Source: Cellvibrionaceae bacterium (GTDB taxonomy: Bacteria > Pseudomonadota > Gammaproteobacteria > Pseudomonadales > Cellvibrionaceae). Taken from it: a stretch of DNA of 18,386 bases. Of this stretch, positions 13,194-18,386 are shown one piece after another. A program made the position numbers and the translations under genes. The notes under the pieces are model-generated. The model was not told where the DNA came from and did no database searches. It worked only from the letters and a program-made list of their open reading frames with translations. Position 1 is the first letter of the stretch; every line of letters begins with the position of its first letter. Location: positions 1 to 18,386 of the forward strand of contig JAGKWU010000031.1 of NCBI GenBank assembly GCA_021151695.1. Direction: 5' to 3'.

Positions 13194-14459
13194 ATGATGA
13201 AATATTGTAAGTTCTTATTGCTGTTCCCCTTATTTGTAGTTGGTTATTCTGTTGCAGATCAACCGGATGCACAAATCGTTTTACCGCTCACTGGTGCAAG
13301 CGCTAGTTCCAGTTACGATGGAAATAACTTGCCATCTTATGCAATAGATACAAGCACGGCAACCTATTGGAATTCGGGGCGATCTGCGAGTGCCAATACA
13401 TGGATTCAATTTGATATAGGACAAAAAAAGCCTATATCAAAATTGCGTCTTCGTCCCGCACAGTTACCCGCTGGTACAACAACACATAAAATTTATGTTG
13501 GAGATACGCCAAGTACTTTGCAGCTCGCGAATTCAATTACTAGCTATACTACGGGCGGTGTAACCTTTGAGGTTCCCGTTATGAAGTCAGGCCGCTATAT
13601 TCGTATCGTCACAACCCAGTCGCCGTCCTGGGTGGCTTGGGAGCAAGTTGATGCCTATGAGGCAAAGGGTGTTAAGTACTACGGTTACTATTTGGGCGGA
13701 GATTATATTTCGCAAACTGCTTATCATAGTAATTTGAGTTTTTTTTATGGCGATGCTTCTTTTCCTTCAAAAATTAATAATGCTATATCTCATAATATGA
13801 AGGCGGTAGTAAGTGTTGATCAAATATTCTTTAATGGAAAATATTTGCGATCAGATTATTTGGCTCGCTGGAATGGCATTAAAAATTTAATGACTAGTTA
13901 TAGTAACCAAATTGCAGCATTTTATGTAATCGATGAGCCAGCTCGTATCGGTGCATCTCAGGCGGACATTCAAGTAGCTATCAATACCTTAAAATCCTCT
14001 TTTCCCTCTGTCCCTACAGCATCGATTTTTGATTGTGGCCATGTAAATGGGCTTGTTGGACTGTTTGATTGGGTTGGTGTTGATTGTTACGATTATGGAA
14101 CAAATGGGGTTGATCATGCGCCAACGCTTGCTGAAGCTATGCGTTGGAAATTAGATTTATCTCGTCAGCGCCTTATTTTAGTGCCTCAGGCTGGGATGGC
14201 AAGAAGTGCTTACGATATGGAAGATCAGGAGGCAGCGATGCGATATGTGATTGGGCTTCAAGATGAAACAGTTGGTTTTCAGGACGTAGCACTTAATGAT
14301 CCATTGGTTATTGCAGTAATGCCATTTATTTGGCAATCCTTTGATCAGGGATCAAATCATTGGTATGGGCTTGAGTACATTGGTGAGCTTCAGGCCTGGT
14401 TTGCAAATATGGGTTATGCTGTTGTTTCCCAGTCGAATCAGCGTTATGGAAATAATTGA
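13194..14459 (+). CDS. Secreted F5/8-type C domain protein with a glycosidase-like TIM barrel
   Basis: A 421-residue exported protein. AGGAG at 13181-13185 lies 8 bases before ATG 13194; ATG 13197 is possible but farther. The signal peptide is residues 1-22, with cleavage after SVA. Residues about 27-155 resemble an F5/8-type C (discoidin, CBM32-like) domain: SSSYDGNNLPSYAIDTSTATYWNSG, WIQFDIG, then RYIRIV. Such domains usually bind sugars. Residues about 158-412 read as a TIM barrel: KYYGYYLGG (strand 1), AVVSVDQ, AFYVIDEP (strand 4, D247-E248), WVGVDCYDYG, LILVPQAG and AVMPFIWQSFD (strand 8). E248 stands where clan GH-A enzymes hold the acid/base, but the strand-7 position that normally holds the nucleophile Glu is Q332. 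The barrel may therefore use another mechanism or be a non-catalytic binder. I cannot name the GH family. A terminator-like hairpin follows. Confidence 0.8.
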   Translation: MMKYCKFLLLFPLFVVGYSVADQPDAQIVLPLTGASASSSYDGNNLPSYAIDTSTATYWNSGRSASANTWIQFDIGQKKPISKLRLRPAQLPAGTTTHKIYVGDTPSTLQLANSITSYTTGGVTFEVPVMKSGRYIRIVTTQSPSWVAWEQVDAYEAKGVKYYGYYLGGDYISQTAYHSNLSFFYGDASFPSKINNAISHNMKAVVSVDQIFFNGKYLRSDYLARWNGIKNLMTSYSNQIAAFYVIDEPARIGASQADIQVAINTLKSSFPSVPTASIFDCGHVNGLVGLFDWVGVDCYDYGTNGVDHAPTLAEAMRWKLDLSRQRLILVPQAGMARSAYDMEDQEAAMRYVIGLQDETVGFQDVALNDPLVIAVMPFIWQSFDQGSNHWYGLEYIGELQAWFANMGYAVVSQSNQRYGNN

Positions 14460-14487
14460 TTATTTGCGCTTTAATAATTATTAATTT

Positions 14488-14536
14488 AAACAGCAAGCGC
14501 TATATCCTTGGTGCTTGTTGTTTATATTTCTTGTTT
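14488..14536 (+). terminator. Terminator-like hairpin after the TIM-barrel gene
   Basis: AAACAGCAAGCGC (14488-14500) can pair with GTGCTTGTTGTTT (14511-14523) over 13 pairs, two of them G-U, around a 10-base loop. It is followed by a T-rich stretch (TATATTTCTTGTTTTC). It lies 29 bases after the stop codon. The remaining gap to 14696 shows no gene. Confidence 0.55.
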
Positions 14537-14696
14537 TCTTATCAATTCCCTAGCGCACCGAGTTTCATCTAAATGGAGCTTGGTGGTCCCTTTGTCGTGA
14601 AGTTGTGGATGCTTTCTCGGACCCGAACCTGATGCATCCTTTTCATGCACAGAAACACACTGTTACACCCACATATTTCCCATATGCTAATTTCAT

Positions 14697-14716
14697 CCTG
14701 TCATTTTTACGACAGG
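14697..14716 (+). promoter_or_regulatory. Inverted repeat over the ribosome binding site of the lipoprotein hydrolase
   Basis: CCTGTC (14697-14702) and GACAGG (14711-14716) are perfect inverse complements around an 8-base T-rich loop. The second arm supplies the only purine-rich AGG before the ATG at 14727, so folding in RNA would hide it. It could also be an operator half-site pair, or a weak terminator for transcription from the left. Confidence 0.35.
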
Positions 14717-14726
14717 TGTGATTTCT

Positions 14727-15578
14727 ATGAATATACATAAAGCTTGTGGTGGCAATTTTCAAATTTTTTGTGACTTGGTTCAAATTCAGCGGTGCTCGTT
14801 AGGTTTCATGTTTGTTGTCATTTTTTTATTGAGTAGTTGCACTGCCAATCATCAACGTAATTTAAATCAAGGTGTTTCACCTGGTGTGAAGATTCGTGGC
14901 AATCAACTTCCTGCAGTTGTTCTGCAAGCGGGTCTACAAGATGGTAAAGAATCTTGGGATGTGATTTACGAAAAGCTCGCTCGTGACAATATGGTGGTTG
15001 CGTTTGATCGGCCCGGTCACGGCCCTGTTCCTGTAACCAAAGCGGCACGTGATCCCTGCACTATCGCGAAGGAGCAAAGGGAGTTGCTGCGTGCCGTTAA
15101 AATTCCGCCGCCCTATATTTTGGTGGGACATTCCCTCGGTGGGTTGTATCAGTATGTGTTTGCCAAACTCTATCCTGATGAGGTGGTCGGAATTGTTCTG
15201 CTGGATCCCACGCATCCCCACCATTGGGAAACCATGCAAAAGGACGCGCCTGCAGCGGCTATGATGGTAAAAGGCGTACGTCTGATTGGCTTTAACGCGA
15301 CTGATCGCGCCGAGTTTGATGACCAGGTGGCATGTCTTGATTCTCTGGACATGAGTCATCCCCTGCAAATGCCCGTCAGTTTATTGGTGAGCGGACAATT
15401 CAAACCTAATGAGCAAGGCGACTATAAGTCTATGTTGCAAAAGTTGCGTCAGGATTGGTTGCGGTTTTTAGGTGTTAGTGAAATGGAAGTCGTAAAGGAT
15501 GCGGGACATTACATTCACAAGGATCGTCCTGAGGCGGTGATCTCGGCAATACAATCTATTCGTATGGCGCGCCATTAA
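14727..15578 (+). CDS. Lipoprotein alpha/beta hydrolase
   Basis: A predicted lipid-anchored serine hydrolase, 283 residues from ATG 14727. GTG 14718 and a later TTG or ATG (14808) are also possible starts; the true start is uncertain because the N-terminal stretch before the hydrophobic core is long. FVVIFLLSSC ends in a good lipobox (LSS-C, C38), so the mature protein is tethered to a membrane. The hydrolase fold follows: VVLQAGLQDGKESWD (strand and oxyanion region), VVAFDRPGHG, then the nucleophile elbow GHSLGG with S136. D160 lies in LLDPTHP and H261 in DAGHYIHKDRP, the usual place of the catalytic His. The acid could be D160 or a residue near PNEQGD. Substrate is unknown: many relatives are esterases or peptidases. 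There is a gap of over 230 bases on each side, so it is probably transcribed alone. Confidence 0.82.
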   Translation: MNIHKACGGNFQIFCDLVQIQRCSLGFMFVVIFLLSSCTANHQRNLNQGVSPGVKIRGNQLPAVVLQAGLQDGKESWDVIYEKLARDNMVVAFDRPGHGPVPVTKAARDPCTIAKEQRELLRAVKIPPPYILVGHSLGGLYQYVFAKLYPDEVVGIVLLDPTHPHHWETMQKDAPAAAMMVKGVRLIGFNATDRAEFDDQVACLDSLDMSHPLQMPVSLLVSGQFKPNEQGDYKSMLQKLRQDWLRFLGVSEMEVVKDAGHYIHKDRPEAVISAIQSIRMARH

Positions 15579-15593
15579 ATACTGGTGCGCGGC

Positions 15594-15619
15594 CTCACTT
15601 TCACCGCTAAGGTGGTGAG
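15594..15619 (+). repeat. Imperfect hairpin after the hydrolase gene
   Basis: CTCAC-TTT-CACC (15594-15605) pairs with GGTG-GTGAG (15611-15619) as a 9-pair stem with a TTT bulge and GCTAA loop, 16 bases after the stop. No T run follows, so it is not a clear intrinsic terminator; it may protect the mRNA 3' end. Confidence 0.4.
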
Positions 15620-15681
15620 AAGCACTTTGCGTTGATAGCGCAATCTGGGGCGATCCCTGGTTCTCCGAGTGCAACGCTATG

Positions 15682-15707
15682 CATGCCTTTTCATTTTGGA
15701 AGGCATG
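15682..15707. repeat. Perfect 8-base inverted repeat upstream of the GH16 gene
   Basis: CATGCCTT (15682-15689) and AAGGCATG (15700-15707) flank a 10-base loop, followed at once by GCCCGGGC-type DNA. It lies about 105 bases before the GH16 start, in the only gap upstream of it. It could be an operator or the 3' hairpin of the previous transcript; no T run follows. Confidence 0.35.
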
Positions 15708-15794
15708 GCCCGGGCTGCCTGTCTTGCTCGGGTTAAGCGCGCTGTAACGCCGGTAATTATCCTTATTGGCGCTGGCGTTATGGCGATTTCATAA
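15705..15794 (+). CDS. Doubtful 29-residue hydrophobic peptide
   Basis: ATG 15705 opens 29 codons ending at TAA 15792-15794: a basic N-terminal third, then a hydrophobic run VTPVIILIGAGVMAIS. The composition resembles a single-pass membrane peptide. However, the purine-rich GGAAGG sits directly against the ATG, too close to be a good ribosome binding site, and the start overlaps a hairpin arm. It may be a remnant of a larger gene or chance. Confidence 0.15.
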   Translation: MARAACLARVKRAVTPVIILIGAGVMAIS

Positions 15795-15812
15795 TCGTTT
15801 GGAGAAATATTG

Positions 15813-16625
15813 ATGATAAATATAAAAAACAAATGTTTGTCTTTGACTCTTGCCCTGTTGTCGGTTGTGTTCGCACACTCGTCCCTGGCATTAACACTAA
15901 CCGATGACTTTACCACTGGCCCAAGCGCCGTTTGGTTTAAGGCAAATTGGACGAATGGTTCACCATTTGGTTGTACGTTCAATACCTCTGCCAGCTATCT
16001 GTATCCTGCCTCCAGCGGCATGGTTTTCAAGACTGACGATCCTTACTGCGCCGAGATGTTTACCGCCGAAAACTACACCTACGGTACCCTGCAAACCGTG
16101 ATGTCTGTGTCTAACACGCCTGGCACCGTGGGCAGTTCATTCCTGATCAGCGGTGGCCCTGGTTCCAGTAAAAACTGGGAAGAAATGGATGTTGAAGTAC
16201 TGCCAAGCTTTACCGGTCGCGTGCATTTTGCGGTGATCTTCCAGGCTTACAGTACCTCTAACAGTGGGACTGCCTGGGGCGGCGCCAATGAATACATCTA
16301 TGACACCTATGCGGTAAACCCAGTGGCCATTGGCACTGGCGGTCAATATAAAGTCGTTTGGAGCACAACCAGCATTAAGTTCTACGCTGCTGGCAACCTC
16401 CTGTGGACCGTCTTTAAAGGCCCAACTGCCGGTTATTCACAATGTGGTACCCGCGTAGGTGGAACTACTGCTGCTGCCAGTTGCTATATCCCTGCTGCGC
16501 ATTGGCCTGTGTCTAACAAGTCTATTCGTTTGAACGAATGGTCTGGTGACGGTAGCGCATGGCCTGGTCCATTCAACAACTCTTCTGCCGGCTACGCCTG
16601 GTTCGATTACGTTTACTACCAATAA
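15813..16625 (+). CDS. Secreted GH16 lichenase-like beta-glucanase
   Basis: A 270-residue exported glycoside hydrolase of family 16. GGAG at 15801-15804 sits 8 bases before ATG 15813, which is preferred over the TTG one codon earlier. The signal peptide (residues 1 to about 26) ends near SLA. The catalytic signature ExDxE is intact: WEEMDVEVL with E124 (nucleophile), D126 and E128 (acid/base), as in lichenase-type GH16 enzymes that cut beta-1,3-1,4- or beta-1,3-glucans by a retaining mechanism. Flanking blocks also fit: CAEMFTAENYTYGTLQTVMSV, GTVGSSFLISGGP, YKVVWSTTSIKFYAAGNLLW (the usual W...I.WYVDG strand) and GYAWFDYVYYQ at the very end. No carbohydrate-binding module or serine linker is attached. 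It would travel by Sec and then probably type II secretion. Substrate specificity cannot be told from sequence alone. A strong terminator follows. Confidence 0.85.
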   Translation: MINIKNKCLSLTLALLSVVFAHSSLALTLTDDFTTGPSAVWFKANWTNGSPFGCTFNTSASYLYPASSGMVFKTDDPYCAEMFTAENYTYGTLQTVMSVSNTPGTVGSSFLISGGPGSSKNWEEMDVEVLPSFTGRVHFAVIFQAYSTSNSGTAWGGANEYIYDTYAVNPVAIGTGGQYKVVWSTTSIKFYAAGNLLWTVFKGPTAGYSQCGTRVGGTTAAASCYIPAAHWPVSNKSIRLNEWSGDGSAWPGPFNNSSAGYAWFDYVYYQ

Positions 16626-16635
16626 GCGAATAAGC

Positions 16636-16667
16636 CGCAAAGGCAGTTAATGCCTTTGCGATGTTTT
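16636..16667 (+). terminator. Rho-independent terminator after the GH16 gene
   Basis: CGCAAAGGCA (16636-16645) and TGCCTTTGCG (16651-16660) are perfect 10-base arms around a GTTAA loop, 11 bases after the stop codon, followed by ATGTTTTCCT. It separates GH16 transcription from gspC. Confidence 0.75.
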
Positions 16668-16706
16668 CCTGTGCCTGGTTTCTTTGATCGCTTTCCTGCA
16701 GTGGCG

Positions 16707-16735
16707 TTAAAAGAAGCTGGGCTTTTTCGTTTAAT
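16707..16735 (+). promoter_or_regulatory. Candidate sigma-70 promoter for gspC
   Basis: TTAAAA (16707-16712) and TTTAAT (16730-16735) are 17 bases apart; the -10 matches five of six consensus bases. It lies between the GH16 terminator and ATG 16761, giving a leader of about 20 bases with AGGTG at 16751-16755. The position is what a separately transcribed gene needs. Confidence 0.35.
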
Positions 16736-16760
16736 ACCGTTTATGGCGGCAGGTGTGAAC

Positions 16761-17612
16761 ATGAATCGCTTAAGTAAGATTGCAATTCTTGCGCTATTGA
16801 GTGGCGAGGCTATTTTTCTTTTGATTAAACATGGCTCACAGCAAAGAGATGTATCAGCTCTATCTGTGTCGGCCGAAACTGCAGCAGAAAATAAATCATG
16901 GATGACATTTTCTCCTGTAACGAAAATTAAAAATCATCAAGTCGCTGATGCTAACGAGGTTGGCTCTACAACAATTACAGGCTTGCGGCTTGTTGGGGTC
17001 GTGCTGGGAAGTGATGGCGATAGCTCAATGCGAGCAATTATCGCAATGGGGAAAAAGCAGGAAATCTATTCGCTCAATGCTGTCTTGCCAGTGAATGAAA
17101 AAGTTACTTTGGAAAAAATTTTTAGCGATAGGGTAATACTTAACAATCAGGGGCGTTATGAAACCTTGTGGTTGTATGATTCTATCCAATCTCCCGTGGA
17201 TGAGTCCCCGCCAATTGCAGATGCCCCCAAGGAGGCCCCGCTTTTTTACGGTCGCATCCCAAGCTTGGATGAGCCGCCACCTTATGTTCCTGATCAACGC
17301 GCGGAAGAAATTGCGCTTTCACAAGTGACTGAAAAACTCACAGGCATAATGAATATTTCTATTTATCGCGGCGAGGATTCCCATCAGCTTATTGGTTATA
17401 AAATAGGGCTGGCAAAAGATACTGAAAAATTCAAAGCGTTGGGTTTGCGAACTGATGATCTTATTACGGCGATCAATGGTGTCCCCCTTACCAAGCCCGA
17501 AGACATTCTGGAGACTTATAAAAATAATGTAGAAGGCCCCGTTAATCTTGAAATAGAGCGAGACGGCAGCGTGATTACGGTGGACGTGGCGAGGTACGCT
17601 ATCGCACAGTGA
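16761..17612 (+). CDS. gspC: Type II secretion system inner-membrane protein GspC
   Basis: A 283-residue GspC-like protein. GspC links the inner-membrane platform of the type II secretion system to the outer-membrane secretin GspD. The start is ATG 16761, with AGGTG 5 bases upstream; the frame is open back to 16650, but that start lies inside the GH16 terminator. Layout: short basic N-terminus, one membrane helix (about 5-23), a periplasmic linker, the HR domain (about 69-138: LRLVGVVLG, AIIAMGKKQEIYSLN, VTLEKIFSDRVILNNQGRYETLWL), a proline-rich hinge, and a C-terminal PDZ domain (about 195-277: GYKIGLAKDTEKFKALGLRTDDLITAINGVPL). This is the normal GspC order and length. It stands alone here, with terminators before and after and no gspD following, although gspC usually heads the gsp operon. 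The rest of the system must be elsewhere. Confidence 0.85.
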   Translation: MNRLSKIAILALLSGEAIFLLIKHGSQQRDVSALSVSAETAAENKSWMTFSPVTKIKNHQVADANEVGSTTITGLRLVGVVLGSDGDSSMRAIIAMGKKQEIYSLNAVLPVNEKVTLEKIFSDRVILNNQGRYETLWLYDSIQSPVDESPPIADAPKEAPLFYGRIPSLDEPPPYVPDQRAEEIALSQVTEKLTGIMNISIYRGEDSHQLIGYKIGLAKDTEKFKALGLRTDDLITAINGVPLTKPEDILETYKNNVEGPVNLEIERDGSVITVDVARYAIAQ

Positions 17613-17648
17613 AAACCTGTATTCCCTCTTATGCTCTGAACTAGCTGT

Positions 17649-17677
17649 CGCCGGCATTCGGCTGGCGTTTCGTTTTT
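17649..17677 (+). terminator. Rho-independent terminator after gspC
   Basis: CGCCGGC (17649-17655) pairs with GCTGGCG (17661-17667), seven pairs with one G-U, around ATTCG. The T-rich tail TTTCGTTTTT follows and runs directly into the GGAG ribosome binding site of the next gene. Confidence 0.7.
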
Positions 17678-17687
17678 GGAGATGAAT

Positions 17688-18206
17688 ATGAGTTCTGATC
17701 CCAAGGATCTATTGCGCCCATACCTTAATCTGTCTATTGATGTAGATGACATCAAAACCACCTCGGATTTTGAGCAAATTGCGGCGCAAATATCTCCCCG
17801 AACTTTAGCGGTGGGCGTGACGGAAACATTGCGCTCGGAGCAAACCGCGCCCTTCGCGCAATTGGTTAGCCAATTGTTTGTGCAAGGTGATGCCGAACAA
17901 AAAGCGGCGATGGTGAATCAATTAATTACGGGCTTGCGTCCTGAATTGTGGTCGTCAGTTGCAAATGGCGTATTGGCGAATCTTTTTCAACGCAACGGTG
18001 GTCACGCCAATTTAACACCGGAAGAAGTGAATCAGCTTTCACCGGAAGATGTGCAGGAAATTGCTACCTGCGCTGAACGTGAATCACCCGGCATAGTGGA
18101 CAAGATGGGCGAGTTTTACGCAAAACATTCCGCGCTGATTAAAACCCTTGGAGGTACCGCTGTTGCAATTGCGCTTGTGCGTATTGCGCAGTCGAGTGAG
18201 CGTTGA
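17688..18206 (+). CDS. Hypothetical protein, 172 residues, mostly helical
   Basis: I do not recognise a named family. ATG 17688 is chosen because GGAG (17678-17681) lies 6 bases upstream; ATG 17682 is too close and TTG 17676 overlaps it. The protein is acidic and Gln/Glu-rich in its body, looks helical, and has no signal peptide. The segment LTPEEVNQLSPEDVQEIATCAERESPGIVDKMGEFYAKH is followed by a C-terminal hydrophobic stretch (LGGTAVAIALVRIA, about 152-166), which could be a tail anchor or a buried helix. It starts 75 bases after gspC, behind a terminator, and is followed by a convergent tRNA gene. Codon use resembles gspC. A function cannot be given. Confidence 0.75.
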   Translation: MSSDPKDLLRPYLNLSIDVDDIKTTSDFEQIAAQISPRTLAVGVTETLRSEQTAPFAQLVSQLFVQGDAEQKAAMVNQLITGLRPELWSSVANGVLANLFQRNGGHANLTPEEVNQLSPEDVQEIATCAERESPGIVDKMGEFYAKHSALIKTLGGTAVAIALVRIAQSSER

Positions 18207-18229
18207 GGTTTTCGGAAAATAGAACGAAG

Positions 18230-18306
18230 TGGCGCACCTGACTGGATTCGAACCAGCGACCAACGGCTTCGGAAACCGCTACTCTATCCAACTGAGCTAC
18301 AGGTGC
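18230..18306 (-). tRNA. tRNA-Arg (anticodon CCG)
   Basis: Read on the minus strand, the 77-base gene folds into a full cloverleaf. The acceptor arms GCACCTG and CAGGTGC pair perfectly, with discriminator G and an encoded CCA end. The D arm is GCTC...GAGT. The anticodon loop TTCCGAA has anticodon CCG at positions 34-36, and the T arm is GCTGG-TTCGAAT-CCAGT. It decodes CGG arginine codons. It is convergent with the hypothetical gene ending at 18206. Confidence 0.95.
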
Positions 18307-18316
18307 GTAAAAAGGT

Positions 18317-18345
18317 TTTCTAAACAAACTTGCAGTGATTTCCAA
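18317..18345 (-). promoter_or_regulatory. Candidate promoter of the tRNA-Arg gene
   Basis: On the minus strand TTGGAA (18345-18340) and TAGAAA (18322-18317) are spaced 17 bases apart, about 10 bases before the tRNA 5' end. Each resembles the sigma-70 consensus (four of six). Position and spacing suit a stable RNA promoter. Bases 18346-18386 show nothing else. Confidence 0.4.
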
Positions 18346-18386
18346 CATGGCAGCGCTTCGCACTGCTGCTACTCCCTTCGCGTTGC

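Noticed and set aside
14934..15368. 144-codon minus-strand open frame
   Set aside because: It is antisense to the alpha/beta hydrolase, whose GHSLGG elbow and catalytic His are clear on the plus strand.
16650..16760. Longer gspC starting at ATG 16650 or 16743
   Set aside because: ATG 16650 is inside the loop and arm of the GH16 terminator, and the added residues precede an otherwise normal GspC N-terminus. ATG 16743 lacks the AGGTG spacing that ATG 16761 has.
18230..18386. tRNA-Arg as an integration site for a mobile island
   Set aside because: tRNA genes are common integration targets, but no integrase, direct repeat of the tRNA 3' end or compositional break is visible next to it.

Overview
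The window looks like chromosomal DNA from a Cellvibrio-like gammaproteobacterium. Three things point there: serine-rich linkers inside a giant secreted protein, several secreted carbohydrate-active proteins, and a type II secretion component (GspC). The genus is an inference from style, not from a marker gene.

Bases 1 to 12201 hold a polymorphic-toxin-like locus. A giant open reading frame enters from beyond the left edge and runs 3877 codons to 11635. In order it holds: the end of one Tc-toxin-type module; a tandem run of bacterial Ig-like domains; a serine linker; alternating FN3-like domains and Cys-containing CFxW modules; another Ig-like domain; a second linker; a complete SpvB domain; seven FG-GAP-like calcium loops; the same Tc-type segment a second time; about 20 YD repeats; and an RHS core ending in DPSG. 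After the core comes a 334-residue variable tip. A 189-codon gene with a signal peptide starts at a 4-base ATGA overlap with the giant gene. It is the natural candidate for the cognate immunity protein. The tip's activity is not recognisable.

Bases 12202 to 13193 carry no intact gene. They hold the wreck of a REP-associated tyrosine transposase (RAYT) gene, broken by an inserted segment of about 210 bases that begins with a perfect REP-like palindrome, and further damaged by an internal deletion and a frameshift.

Bases 13194 to 16625 encode three exported proteins in the same orientation: an F5/8-type C (discoidin-like) domain joined to a glycosidase-like TIM barrel, a lipoprotein alpha/beta hydrolase, and a GH16 lichenase-like enzyme with an intact ExDxE motif. 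Hairpins or terminators separate most of them, so they look like single-gene units.

Bases 16636 to 18386 hold a strong terminator, a lone gspC gene (HR plus PDZ domains) with its own terminator, a conserved-looking hypothetical protein, and a tRNA-Arg(CCG) gene on the minus strand near the right edge. GspC belongs to the type II secretion system, the likely export route for the secreted enzymes to the left, but no other secretion gene is in view.
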